Shown: positions 27,841-36,574, counted from the first letter of the stretch. The stretch is DNA of 64,000 nucleotides from Halobacillus litoralis (GCF_020524025.1 NZ_JAIVKN010000001.1:248001-312000), one strand, 5' to 3'. Translations and numbers: made by a program. Notes: generated from the sequence alone by a model not told the origin.

Positions 27841-28806
27841 ATGAATCGTATGACTATAACGGCAGCGTCTGCTGTTGGTGGAATCGTCTCGTTTTTAGCT
27901 TTAATTGTTCTGCAGATCATGACTGATACCCATGTTCATGATGTGGTGGCATCTGTTTTCTGGCTTGGTATTGTTGGATTTGCATTGTCTCTTTCTTATG
28001 GAATACCAGTTTCTCTTTTTACTGACTGGATGCTGATGAAAATGAACATACAATCAAGAGCAGTCTGTCATGGACTCTTTATTCTTTCACTCGTTCTATT
28101 TGGAACGATTATTCCGATCTTAGGTAATCTGGTAGGATTTCTGTTTGCCATTACATACCTTCTGCTCGTTAATGGGAAGTATAAACCGGTGCTGTTTATC
28201 AATCTTTGTGCTTTATTTCTTATAACATCTGGAATTATTCTGGAAGTGAATAGCGGCAATATGACCTTTACAAATATGACGCCATTCTTTGTTTTGTATG
28301 GGGCAGGGACGCTTGTCATAGCGGTGTTTGTGTTTCTGTTATTTGATGGAACTAATAAAAGAAAGACGATGATCACTAGCTTGAGTGTTTTGCTTGTGTT
28401 TCTTCCCAGCTCGATTCATCTTGTCTACGAACATCATCAATTTGAGACACAATATCAGCAAAAACCGGAAATAGCCCATGTCTATGACCTTCTTAATCAA
28501 ACGGACTATGGATTGGAAGTGGATCTTATAGGTAGTTTTGAAAATGGAGACTACCTCGATCTTACGATACATAAGCATACCGATGGCTTTGTTTCACGGG
28601 AGATAGAGCGTGTTACCGAATTAATCCCTGAACGGTCCGGAGGTTATTATCTGCAGATTTATGCAGAGGAAGAATATTTATATCTCACTTTGGATTCTGA
28701 AAATGGTTTGATTGAATGTGAACATGTGAGTGCTCCTGAGAGTGTTTGTGAAAAGCTGGAACATGTAAGTCAAACACGTCAATTCAAGGACAGAAATAAA
28801 GATTAA
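27841..28806 (+). CDS. Hypothetical multi-span membrane protein
   Basis: 321 residues. Six hydrophobic spans (about 7-28, 38-60, 74-95, 97-125, 127-145 and 150-200 region), then a C-terminal soluble domain of about 120 residues with alternating charged and aromatic residues (YDLLNQTDYGLEVDLIGSF, GGYYLQIYAEEEYLYLTL). I cannot name the family. Ribosome site TGGAGGTG. It is alone, with no terminator on a T-run behind it (only a weak AAGACT/AGTCTT pair at 28827-28850). Confidence 0.6.
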   Translation: MNRMTITAASAVGGIVSFLALIVLQIMTDTHVHDVVASVFWLGIVGFALSLSYGIPVSLFTDWMLMKMNIQSRAVCHGLFILSLVLFGTIIPILGNLVGFLFAITYLLLVNGKYKPVLFINLCALFLITSGIILEVNSGNMTFTNMTPFFVLYGAGTLVIAVFVFLLFDGTNKRKTMITSLSVLLVFLPSSIHLVYEHHQFETQYQQKPEIAHVYDLLNQTDYGLEVDLIGSFENGDYLDLTIHKHTDGFVSREIERVTELIPERSGGYYLQIYAEEEYLYLTLDSENGLIECEHVSAPESVCEKLEHVSQTRQFKDRNKD

Positions 28807-29055
28807 AACTGTTAACTGAATGAAAGACTTCCTCAGCAGAGTCTTAATAGAGATCGTGATAGTTAAACTCCTGTAGATGAAGTTTCAGAGGCAATAACAC
28901 TTAAGTCCAATATCATCTCTAGATCAATCTGAATCACTTTTTCTTGTTTGAGAAAATAATAAAAGGGGAACATTTCCAATAATTGTTTTGGTAATTTTTG
29001 GTTTGTGGCTGGATGTCTGCTTATGGACAGTGATTTCTATGAGGAGGAAACCTGA

Positions 29056-30267
29056 ATGACCAAGAATCGTGCAGTAGCGTACACAGGAAATGGCGGGGTA
29101 ACAGTTAAAGAGATTGATTTTCCGGAACTGGTCCTTCGTGATGGACCTGGAGTAAACCCACAGAATGTAGGGCGAAAATGTGAGCACGGCGTTATTTTGA
29201 AAGTCGTATCCACTAATATCTGTGGCAGTGATCAGCATATGGTACGTGGTAGAACGACAGCGCCGGAAGGGCTGGTACTCGGACATGAAATTACAGGAGA
29301 AGTGATCGAAACCGGACGGGATGTCGAGTTTGTGAAAAAAGGTGATTTGGTCTCAGTTCCGTTTAATATCGCCTGCGGCAGATGCAGGAATTGTATTGAA
29401 GGTAAAACTCATATCTGCTTACATGTGAATCCTGACCGTCCCGGATCTGCGTATGGGTACGTCGATATGGGAGGCTGGGTTGGCGGCCAGTCGGAATATG
29501 TGATGGTTCCATATGCCGACTTCCAAGTACTGAAATTTCCCGATAAAGATCAGGCGATGGAAAAGATGCTTGACTTAACAATGCTTTCTGATATTTTTCC
29601 TACCGGTTTCCATGGTGCCTGCACAGCCGGCGTGAAGATGGGATCAACTGTCTATATTGCAGGCGCAGGTCCTGTGGGACTGGCTGCAGCTCATTCAGCC
29701 CAGCTGCTGGGAGCATCTGTAGTTATTGTTGGTGATTTAATCGAAGAGCGTTTAGCCCAGGCGCGTAGTTTTGGCTGTGAGACAATTAATGTAGGAGAGC
29801 ATGACGATCTTTCAGAACAGATTGAACAGATTATTGGAGTGCCTGAAGTTGACGCTGCTGTCGACTGTGTCGGTTTTGAAGCTCATGGACATAATCACCA
29901 GGAAGCTCCTGCGGCGGTCTTAAATTCAGTAATGGAAGCGACCCGTGCTGGTGGCGGGCTCGGGATCCCTGGGCTTTACGTAACGGAAGATCCGGGAGCA
30001 TCCGATGAAGATGCCAGAAGAGGAACGTTAAAATTGGATTTCGGGTTAGGGTGGGCGAAAGCTCAAACCTTTGTCACCGGGCAGACGCCTGTCATGCAGT
30101 ATCATAGAGGACTAATGATGTCCATCTTAAAAGGGAAAGCCAACATTGCTAAAGCGGTAAATGCTACCGTTATTGGTCTGGAAGATGCACCGAAAGGGTA
30201 CGAAGAATTCGACAGTGGTGCAGCGAAAAAATTTGTGCTCGATCCTCATGGTTTGTTAAGGGGATAA
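29056..30267 (+). CDS. fdhA: Glutathione-independent formaldehyde dehydrogenase (zinc, NAD+)
   Basis: 403 residues, medium-chain zinc dehydrogenase. Catalytic zinc ligands in STNICGSDQHMVRG (Cys about 57) and LGHEITGEV; structural zinc cysteines in CGRCRNCIEGKTHIC; NAD fold YIAGAGPVGLAAAHSAQLLGA with D at the end of strand 2 (GDLIEE). The insert DRPGSAYGYVDMGGWVGGQSEYV and the end GLGWAKAQTFVTGQTPVMQY are marks of Pseudomonas-type FdhA, which oxidises formaldehyde to formate without glutathione using bound NAD. Ribosome site GAGGAGG. Single gene. Confidence 0.92.
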   Translation: MTKNRAVAYTGNGGVTVKEIDFPELVLRDGPGVNPQNVGRKCEHGVILKVVSTNICGSDQHMVRGRTTAPEGLVLGHEITGEVIETGRDVEFVKKGDLVSVPFNIACGRCRNCIEGKTHICLHVNPDRPGSAYGYVDMGGWVGGQSEYVMVPYADFQVLKFPDKDQAMEKMLDLTMLSDIFPTGFHGACTAGVKMGSTVYIAGAGPVGLAAAHSAQLLGASVVIVGDLIEERLAQARSFGCETINVGEHDDLSEQIEQIIGVPEVDAAVDCVGFEAHGHNHQEAPAAVLNSVMEATRAGGGLGIPGLYVTEDPGASDEDARRGTLKLDFGLGWAKAQTFVTGQTPVMQYHRGLMMSILKGKANIAKAVNATVIGLEDAPKGYEEFDSGAAKKFVLDPHGLLRG

Positions 30268-30321
30268 TGCAATGGAGTGGAAGGGAACGATTATTTTCTG
30301 GTGAAGTTCTTTCTATTATTA

Positions 30322-30366
30322 GAAACCCCCTTTCTTCGTGCGGAAGCCGAAGAAGGGGGTTTTTGT
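30322..30366 (+). terminator. Rho-independent terminator after fdhA
   Basis: AAACCCCCTTTCTTCG pairs with CGAAGAAGGGGGTTT, eight-base loop, then T-run. Confidence 0.92.
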
Positions 30367-30556
30367 ATGGTTTATTCAGCTGTTATGAACCATATAATAC
30401 AAATTGAAAAAGAGGGCTGTAAGGAAGTCCTGAGTCAGTCCTCTACATTCGCGCGCCACCTGACGAAGGGTATGGACACTTTGTCCAAATTCCTTCATCA
30501 AATGCCGCTGTTCTGATAAATATTCTTATTAAGTTTAAGCTTTCTAATCTTTCCGT

Positions 30557-31795
30557 TTAGGACTGTGCGATCTTGACGGCGGTTTGGTAGAGTAGTTCCA
30601 CACCTTTTTGCAAGTCTTCCATTTCGGCGTATTCCAGAGGGTTATGGCTGATTCCTTTTTCACAGCGTACAAATATCATGCCGTAGTCACTGATGTAGGA
30701 CATAAATAAAGCATCATGGAAAGGGCCGCTCATAAGAGTAGGAGACTCATATCCGAGTTTTTCATCCTCTTCTTTCATGATGTCCTTAATCCAGTCGGCA
30801 CAGTAGCGGGGATCACTTCTTGTATCTTCGCTTATCGAGTATTCAAGATTTAACGTTTTACTAGTGTCTTCAATGATCTGATAAAGTTTCTTCTCCAATC
30901 TCGTACGCGCATCCAGGTCGATATCACGCAGGTCGATGGTGAATTCTACTTTTTCAGGAATGATGTTACGGGAATTAGGGAAGGTCTGAACACTGCCGAC
31001 CGTTCCGACAGTATTAGGAGTTCCTTCATTTCGAACCAGTTCATTGAATTCTTTTGTAATGGTTGCAGCACCTAAGAAAGCGTCCTGTCGAAGGTTCATT
31101 GGAACAGAACCAGCATGCCCGGCAAATCCTTCTAACGTAACGGTTAACCAGATTGGACCTGAGATAGCGGATACGATTCCGACCGGTTTGTCTTGTGATT
31201 CCAGTACAGGACCCTGTTCAATATGCAGCTCCAGGAATGCTTCTATGTCACCGGACTCATAAACGGGGCTCTGACTGAAGTCAGGCTCCACCCCAAATTC
31301 GCGCAGGGCTTCGAGGCGGGTCATGCCATTTTTGTCTTTCCGTTCTAATTCACCTTCTTCGAGCTGTCCAATGATTCCACGGACACCAAAGACGCCTTTG
31401 TTGAACCTGGATCCTTCCTCGTCAGAAAAACAAATGACTTCGATTGTCCGGTTTGGAACAATGTCATTATCTTTTAATGTATGTACCACTTCAATAGCTC
31501 CCAGCGCACCTGCTGTACCATCGAAGCGTCCGCCATAGGGCTGGGAATCGATATGAGAACCAAGCATAAGAATCGGTTTTTCTTTATCCTGTCCTTCTAT
31601 ACGGCCGACTAAGTTTCCGAATCCATCAATGCGCGTCTCAAGACCAGCTTCTTCCATCCAGATCTTCACGACATCCACGGCTTCTCTATCTTCTTTTGAA
31701 TGGGCAAGACGACAGACGCCGGTTTCTCCGATCTTTCCAATTTTGGCTAAGGTGTTGATATGTTCTTCAAACCTGTTTCTATTGATTTGCAACAT
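30557..31795 (-). CDS. M20 family N-carbamoyl-L-amino acid hydrolase/allantoate amidohydrolase
   Basis: 412 residues. MLGSHIDSQPYGGRFDGTAGALG (metal His and Asp, about 78-100), ICFSDEEGSRFNKGVFG, FLELHIEQGPVLES, GFAGHAGSVPMNLRQDAFLGAA, FTIDLRDID, and the last ligand region CEKGISHNPLEYAEM are all signatures of the N-carbamoyl hydrolase/allantoate amidohydrolase group. Cleaves a carbamoyl or ureido nitrogen from an amino acid with Zn or Mn. Related in fold to the gene at 16594 but a separate transcription unit. A perfect 17-bp palindrome lies 40 bases before its start. Confidence 0.9.
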   Translation of the reverse strand: MLQINRNRFEEHINTLAKIGKIGETGVCRLAHSKEDREAVDVVKIWMEEAGLETRIDGFGNLVGRIEGQDKEKPILMLGSHIDSQPYGGRFDGTAGALGAIEVVHTLKDNDIVPNRTIEVICFSDEEGSRFNKGVFGVRGIIGQLEEGELERKDKNGMTRLEALREFGVEPDFSQSPVYESGDIEAFLELHIEQGPVLESQDKPVGIVSAISGPIWLTVTLEGFAGHAGSVPMNLRQDAFLGAATITKEFNELVRNEGTPNTVGTVGSVQTFPNSRNIIPEKVEFTIDLRDIDLDARTRLEKKLYQIIEDTSKTLNLEYSISEDTRSDPRYCADWIKDIMKEEDEKLGYESPTLMSGPFHDALFMSYISDYGMIFVRCEKGISHNPLEYAEMEDLQKGVELLYQTAVKIAQS

Positions 31796-31834
31796 AATTC
31801 CCTCCTTGTATTGGTACTCACTATATCAATATCT

Positions 31835-31851
31835 CAATTGTCTGACAATTG
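31835..31851. promoter_or_regulatory. Perfect 17-bp palindrome, putative operator
   Basis: CAATTGTC-T-GACAATTG: 8-bp arms with a single central base, 40 bases upstream of the N-carbamoyl hydrolase start. This is the size and symmetry expected of a dimeric repressor site (for example GntR- or LacI-type); the regulator is unknown and not adjacent. Confidence 0.55.
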
Positions 31852-32034
31852 ACAAAATGTAAAATAAAAAAAGCCATCTGGCTAACTTTGGATGTATTTC
31901 GATTCATTATAAGGGGGGAGAGGACAGGAAGGAATGGAGGGCTCCTGGTAGAAGAGGGCTGTCATTAATAAAGAAGACGAAAGCTGCTTAAGCTTCCGCC
32001 TTAGTAATGTACATAACGTATGGGGAGAAAGAAG

Positions 32035-32376
32035 TCAGGATGAACTGCTGGAACTGTGTTCTGTTCCCCAAATATGCATTTGTTCAAGTATAGGCATCAG
32101 TGTCTTTCCTAAGTCTGTCATTGAATATTCTACTTTCGGGGGGATGGTGTGATATTGGACGCGGTTAATGAAATGATCCTCTTCCAGTTCTTTTAGCTGC
32201 TGACTCATTACTTTATGAGAAACACCAGGGAGAAGTCTTCTCAGCTCATTATATCTGTGCGTTCCATCCACCCCCAGGTGCCATAATATGACTGTTTTCC
32301 ACTTACCGCCAATTTTACCCAGCGTATATTCAATCGAACAATTAAGTTTTCCATCTTTATCTATCGGAGCGCTCAT
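32035..32376 (-). CDS. HxlR family transcriptional regulator
   Basis: 113 residues, the usual size. CSIEYTLGKIGGKWKTVILWHL (residues 12-33) is the HxlR signature including the redox-capable Cys12; the winged helix follows (HRYNELRRLLPGVSHKVMSQQLKELEEDHFI). HxlR/YodB-type proteins sense aldehydes, quinones or other electrophiles, often through that cysteine. Divergent from the VOC gene at 32495, which is its probable target. Terminal stretch of six serines (HSSSSSS) is unusual but harmless. Confidence 0.92.
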   Translation of the reverse strand: MSAPIDKDGKLNCSIEYTLGKIGGKWKTVILWHLGVDGTHRYNELRRLLPGVSHKVMSQQLKELEEDHFINRVQYHTIPPKVEYSMTDLGKTLMPILEQMHIWGTEHSSSSSS

Positions 32377-32411
32377 CTATTCGTATTCCTTTCTTACCTT
32401 TAGGTTAGCGT

Positions 32412-32459
32412 CTTACAAAAAAGTGCATACTTACATACCTGCTCACCAAAAATTATAAT
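32412..32459 (+). promoter_or_regulatory. Putative sigma-A promoter and direct repeat between hxlR and the VOC gene
   Basis: TTACAT (32431-32436), 17-base spacer, TATAAT (32454-32459), 36 bases before the VOC start. The hexamer CTTACA occurs at 32412 and again at 32430, 18 bases apart, the second copy over the -35 box, as expected for a repressor site. Confidence 0.55.
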
Positions 32460-32494
32460 ACAAGTTGAAAGAAGATATAAGGAGGAACAAAAAC

Positions 32495-32989
32495 ATGAAG
32501 CCTTTTCCAAGAACATTTTCTCATATAGGAATATCTGTACCAAACCTAGAAGACGCAATTAACTTTTATACCGGGGTGTTTGGCTGGTATGTCATTATGG
32601 AGCCATCAGAAGTGAAGAATGACGATACTCCAATTGGTCAAATGTGTCGTGATGTATTTGGTGATGACTGGGACGAATTTAGGATTGCCCATCTAGCTAC
32701 TGGTGATAAAATCGGGATCGAGATGTTCGAGTTTCCGGACAATGAACAACCAGAGAACAACTTTGAATATTGGAAGACAGGACTGTTTCACTTTTGTGTT
32801 CAAGATCCTGATATAGAAGGGATTGTAGAAAAGATTAAGCAGCATGGTGGAAAACAACGCATGCCTATCCGCGAATATTATCCTGGTGAGAAACCATTTA
32901 AGATGGTTTATGTAGAGGATCCTTTTGGGAATATTTTTGAAATCTATACGCACAGTTATGAATTAACTTATTCAGAGGGTGCTTATTAA
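32495..32989 (+). CDS. VOC (glyoxalase-like) family protein
   Basis: 164 residues. Opens FSHIGISVPNLEDAINFYTGVFGWYVIM with the metal His of the first VOC half, contains GDDWDEFRIAHLATGDKIGIEMFEF, FHFCVQDPDIEGIV (second His) and closes YVEDPFGNIFEIYTHSYE, so three of the usual metal ligands (H, H, E) can be seen. Probable lyase or dioxygenase acting on a reactive small molecule. ATG at 32495 has TAAGGAGG; an in-frame codon at 32465 has none. Divergent HxlR regulator suggests electrophile-responsive expression. Confidence 0.85.
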   Translation: MKPFPRTFSHIGISVPNLEDAINFYTGVFGWYVIMEPSEVKNDDTPIGQMCRDVFGDDWDEFRIAHLATGDKIGIEMFEFPDNEQPENNFEYWKTGLFHFCVQDPDIEGIVEKIKQHGGKQRMPIREYYPGEKPFKMVYVEDPFGNIFEIYTHSYELTYSEGAY

Positions 32990-33059
32990 CGCCAGCATCA
33001 TCGTTCTATCTTCCACACTCCGTTCATTTTTTTACTTGCCTATACTTCAAGAATAGCAA

Positions 33060-33097
33060 AGAGGGACAGGTGTAGTTTTTCCTACACCTGTCCCTCT
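33060..33097. repeat. Perfect 16-bp hairpin between convergent genes (terminator or dispersed repeat)
   Basis: AGAGGGACAGGTGTAG pairs without mismatch with its complement around a six-base loop. It lies 6 bases past the stop of the minus-strand GDSL gene and 70 past the VOC stop. There is only a weak T-run in either direction. The GGGACAGGTG core resembles short palindromic repeats dispersed in Bacillaceae genomes. Confidence 0.6.
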
Positions 33098-33103
33098 CAT
33101 TCT

Positions 33104-34738
33104 TTATTGTATTTCCTGAAGTAACTCTTCTGTAACGGATTGATTAACGGCTCCCGGCCCGCCTAATATTGTGAAGTGGCGGACACCAAGTACCTCGGCC
33201 GCATCAGCGATGGAGTCATCAAGGCTGGTCGGTGGTACCAGCAGGAACGTACTGTTTGTTTTTGCAGCAAGGACAGAGCCTGTCAGAGCATCAGCGAAAT
33301 TCGCTCCTGTTGCAATAAACGCTTTATCTTGAGGATTTAGGATTGTTGCCACCTGGGCTGATGTTTCGTAACGATCCTCACCGCCATACCGTGCAGCGTC
33401 AGGAAGCATATCGAATACAGTCTCGGATACAACCGCACTTCCACCAATAACAATGCTGGACTGTAAGCTTGATAGTGCTGTTTTCGTAACATCAGGAAGT
33501 GTGTTCTGCTTGGTTAATAGAATTGGATAACCTCTTTCTGCTGCATAAGAAGCGATGGAAAGGGCATCTGGAAAGTTCATACCATTCGCTATGACAGCCT
33601 GATCAGAGTCACCGTTTAAGTAAGCCGCTATATTTGCAGCAGTGGCAAAGCGATCTTTTCCTCCGATTCGCTCGACATCAAGCCCCATACCTTTTAGTTC
33701 TTTCTCTACATCTGTAGTTACAGCGTTCGCTCCTCCAAGGATTACCGCCTTTTTAGCTTTCAATCTTACTAGTTCATCTTTCACTGACTGGGAAAGCGTA
33801 TCCTCCGTTAATAAGATAGGTGCATCCATCTTATAGGCAAGAGGCGCACCTGCAAGAGCGTCAGGGAAGTCATCACCGCGGGCGATGAAGACTGTTTCTG
33901 CTTCACCCCATCCATGTTCGGAGATTTGTACGGCTGTTTCATAACGGTCTTGTCCTGAAAGGCGTTCAGAAGATGCTGGTATGACAGACTTAATGGCATG
34001 CCAGAATTCCTCTGAGATTCTTTGGTAACCCTCTGGTCCTGGATGGACGTTTTCAGGGTTTGGAAGGTACGTCGGATAATCCTCACTAATGGCATCAAAA
34101 GTAGGGACGTAACCACTGCCGGTTCCAGATGAGACAGCTTGAATGACTTGATTCAAGGCTTTCATAAGCGGAGTTAATTCTGCTTGCTGCTCTGCAGGGT
34201 AAGCGTAGAATGGGTTGTAATAACCCATCACAAAAATTTTGGCGTCAGGATTCAGCGCTCGAATGTTTCCGAGGATTCCCTTGTAATTGTCGCCTGCCTG
34301 TTCAAGCAGGTCTTTGACAACTTCCGGGTTCTTCAACTTTTCCGGGTCGTTTTTAAATACTTCAAGGAAATCATTGGCGCCTACGCTCACTGTAATGAGA
34401 TCGGCTTGAGTGACTGCAAGCTGAGCATCAGGGTTTGTCTGTAGTTGTGTTAAGAGGCCTTCAGATGTTAAACCGGGCACGGCAAATTCCTTCGTAAATG
34501 ATCCTAAGCGGTAAATGTTCTCCAAATCATCTGCAATGTAGTCCGCATAACTGACACCAGCGGTATTATCGTATTGAATTCCATAGGCTAACGAGTCCCC
34601 AAGCGCGACATAGCTCCATTCTTCGACACCATGGTCTGTCTGCGCAGCTGAAACGATCGATGGAAAAACCAACATCATGACGAGTGACAGGATTGCAAAT
34701 AACCGAATCTTTTTCTTGCCGACCTTCTTTTGATTCAA
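33104..34738 (-). CDS. Secreted GDSL/SGNH hydrolase with three cell-wall-binding repeats (CWB2)
   Basis: 544 residues. Signal peptide (about 1-32, ending VSAA). Residues 40-250: SGNH hydrolase, with block I YVALGDSLAYG (Ser49), block III SVGANDF and block V ENVHPGPEGY (catalytic His). Residues 255-544: three cell-wall-binding type 2 repeats, each starting ERLSGQDRYETA, ERIGGKDRFATA or ARYGGEDRYETS and carrying ALAGAPLA/ALSIASYAA/ALTGSVLAA. The enzyme is thus a lipase or esterase held on the cell wall through anionic polymers. Start ATG with AGGAGGGGA. Single gene. Confidence 0.9.
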   Translation of the reverse strand: MNQKKVGKKKIRLFAILSLVMMLVFPSIVSAAQTDHGVEEWSYVALGDSLAYGIQYDNTAGVSYADYIADDLENIYRLGSFTKEFAVPGLTSEGLLTQLQTNPDAQLAVTQADLITVSVGANDFLEVFKNDPEKLKNPEVVKDLLEQAGDNYKGILGNIRALNPDAKIFVMGYYNPFYAYPAEQQAELTPLMKALNQVIQAVSSGTGSGYVPTFDAISEDYPTYLPNPENVHPGPEGYQRISEEFWHAIKSVIPASSERLSGQDRYETAVQISEHGWGEAETVFIARGDDFPDALAGAPLAYKMDAPILLTEDTLSQSVKDELVRLKAKKAVILGGANAVTTDVEKELKGMGLDVERIGGKDRFATAANIAAYLNGDSDQAVIANGMNFPDALSIASYAAERGYPILLTKQNTLPDVTKTALSSLQSSIVIGGSAVVSETVFDMLPDAARYGGEDRYETSAQVATILNPQDKAFIATGANFADALTGSVLAAKTNSTFLLVPPTSLDDSIADAAEVLGVRHFTILGGPGAVNQSVTEELLQEIQ

Positions 34739-34997
34739 CAGTTTCCCCTCCTCATTTTGATATCCTGTTTAATAAAAATATTGTTTACTAAAGGACATCA
34801 CTCTTATATAATTTGCTCTTTTTACCATTAATCCTGCTAATTCGAGATTATAAATGAGGATGTATGACCTATATTTTTCAGAATACAATTGAAACGTATC
34901 TCTCATGTAGTACGTATAGCACATTTAGATTCATGTATGCCTATAAGTTGTGTTAGGAATAAGAAGGGGGCTTTCATTAGGGGGAGTAATAAGAAGA

Positions 34998-35182
34998 ATG
35001 GGTTCACCGACATAAAGTTTCATTATATAATCGCAATTGCATCCCTCGTGTCCTGGCTGTTGCATTTTGCTGCCAATTTGGATTTATACCATAAGGAGGA
35101 ACTATATTCTGGGATAACTTTTATCTGCATAGCTGTCTCTGTTTATCTGGCATGCGTATTTACATATAAGCGATTAAAATAG
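34998..35182 (+). pseudogene. Two-span membrane protein gene with a disrupted start
   Basis: An open frame from about 34889 encodes two good spans (FHYIIAIASLVSWLLHFAANL and LYSGITFICIAVSVYLACVF) and ends in KRLK, but its upstream part is unlike protein. The only ATG with a ribosome site (AGGGGGAG, 11 bases) is at 34998 and is out of frame by one base; ATG GG TTC would need one more G to give a 61-residue protein beginning MGFTDIKFHY. Either a frameshift or a sequence error. Function unknown. Confidence 0.4.
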
Positions 35183-35319
35183 GTTTTCTATCATTAGAGT
35201 ACCTGCTTTTATAAGATAGACTGTAAAAATAACGCTACACATGAAAGATCGAAGCCATTGTTGGACTCGTTTCTTATGCAGAATACATTTCTTAAGGGGG
35301 ATTGCAGCTGTATGATTCA

Positions 35320-35769
35320 CTATTTCTCTTGAACACACAACCATACATCACCATTCGTCAACTCGGCAAAAACGGCATAATCACAACCTTCTATGATCGT
35401 ATCTGCTTTTTTCTCTACTATGTTTGAACCTTTTTCTATAGTAAATGTACGATCGCTTGATCGGCCGTCAATCTTACCGTAGTTTTCTACGTAATAATCA
35501 TTCTCATCTTTCCAATGGTGGATCGTCCGATTATTTTTTGCTTCATTCAGATTTGAGTTGAATAGAGTGAAAATAATACAAAAAGAACCAAACGCGATAA
35601 ATCCCCATCCGACATACTTAATTGTGTCTAAAGTGTTTTTTTTTAGATTAAGTGTTTCTTTCCGAATGACACGAACTAAAATAATTCCTCCCAGTAAAAC
35701 AAGTGAAAACAATAAAAGTAGTCCCCATTGAACTTCCGAAGTGCCATACTCTAACAAAACATCCTTCAA
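35320..35769 (-). CDS. Hypothetical membrane protein
   Basis: 149 residues. TTG start with AAAAGGAGAG seven bases upstream. Two spans (about 14-34 and 50-70), then a soluble C-terminal domain (about 80-149) with a single Cys pair (GCDYAVFAELTNGDVWLCVQEK). I do not recognise it. The 130 bases after its stop contain no terminator or gene I can identify. Confidence 0.6.
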   Translation of the reverse strand: MKDVLLEYGTSEVQWGLLLLFSLVLLGGIILVRVIRKETLNLKKNTLDTIKYVGWGFIAFGSFCIIFTLFNSNLNEAKNNRTIHHWKDENDYYVENYGKIDGRSSDRTFTIEKGSNIVEKKADTIIEGCDYAVFAELTNGDVWLCVQEK

Positions 35770-36112
35770 TGTACTCTCTCCTTTTACCTGCTGCTGATTG
35801 ATTTATATTCGTTCTGGTATATATACCCTGAGTCTGGTTCTTAGAATCTAAATAGTAGTGACTATAGTTTCTTTACTATCTGACTAATCAATATACTGAA
35901 CTGACTGGAAGTGAAAGAAGAACAAAAATAGAGGGGGTTACAGATAGAGGAGGAATATTAAAAAATTGGTCAATTCCAGTTTATTTATTATCTTTTCAAG
36001 CGCTGAGAAGCCGGGTTCTGTTAAAAGAGGCAGGAACTATGATCTTTGGGCATGTTTTCCTGCACTGCTACATATCCTACTACTACTAGAGAAATTAGTA
36101 GGGAGTGAGCCT

Positions 36113-36337
36113 ATGGCTTTTACTTACGGAAAAGATGAGCTGATCGGTGATCTGCAGGAGGTTTTTGCAAGACATAACGTCCAGTCCATTAAAGTGAAGG
36201 AACCGGGAACGTTATTTCGAGTAGAAGCGGATGGATCGTTGACAATTGGAATAGGAGCAACCATTACGTCATTCGAACGACACCCTGAAGAAAAACAAGG
36301 GGTGAAATTTAAACTGATTGATGGAAAGAAGAAATAA
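36113..36337 (+). CDS. Hypothetical small soluble protein
   Basis: 74 residues. ATG preceded by GGGAGTG; the longer frame (from 35966) runs through non-coding-like sequence and is rejected. Compact alpha/beta composition (YGKDELIGDLQEVFARHNV, then ADGSLTIGIGATITSF), no known domain. A 7-bp inverted repeat, CCTACTA/TAGTAGG, sits at 36076-36102 and its right arm runs into the ribosome site. Strong terminator follows at once. Confidence 0.6.
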   Translation: MAFTYGKDELIGDLQEVFARHNVQSIKVKEPGTLFRVEADGSLTIGIGATITSFERHPEEKQGVKFKLIDGKKK

Positions 36338-36339
36338 CT

Positions 36340-36373
36340 AAAAATCCTGCGTGATCCTACACGCAGGATTTTT
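36340..36373. terminator. Bidirectional terminator
   Basis: AAAAATCCTGCGTG pairs perfectly with CACGCAGGATTTTT, six-base loop, T-runs both ways; shared by 36113-36337 and the convergent YjzC-like gene. Confidence 0.93.
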
Positions 36374-36388
36374 ATATGTTCATTAGGT

Positions 36389-36574
36389 TTACGCTTTCTT
36401 CCAATAAGCTGCTTCCTTACTGGAACGTAGTGGTGGGAACGTGTCTTCCTTGCTTAGCTCAATATGTTTTTCGTCCTCAGTTACGTTATTGTTTTTACGT
36501 CCATCTACTAAACCATCGAATTCGTAAGTACCTGCTTCTGGAGCTTTTTCTCCTGTCTTGTAACGGTCTGCCAT
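36389..36574 (-). CDS. YjzC-like small protein
   Basis: 61 residues. DRYKTGEKAPEAGTYEFDGLVDG and HIELSKEDTFPPL match the layout of Bacillus YjzC (FKPGDKAPNNG..., HVHLSAGDAFP), a small protein of unknown role found in spore-formers. ATG at 36574 follows AAAGGATG at 9-11 bases; the longer frame upstream is not protein-like. No Cys or hydrophobic span. Confidence 0.78.
   Translation of the reverse strand: MADRYKTGEKAPEAGTYEFDGLVDGRKNNNVTEDEKHIELSKEDTFPPLRSSKEAAYWKKA

Noticed and set aside
30367-30516. 49-codon frame after the fdhA terminator
   Set aside because: No ribosome site, directly behind a T-run, composition not clearly protein-like; perhaps a remnant but not supported.
31861-31883. 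AGCCA/TGGCT hairpin with a minus-strand T-run, possible terminator of hxlR
   Set aside because: Only about four base pairs remain once a feasible loop is allowed; too weak to call.
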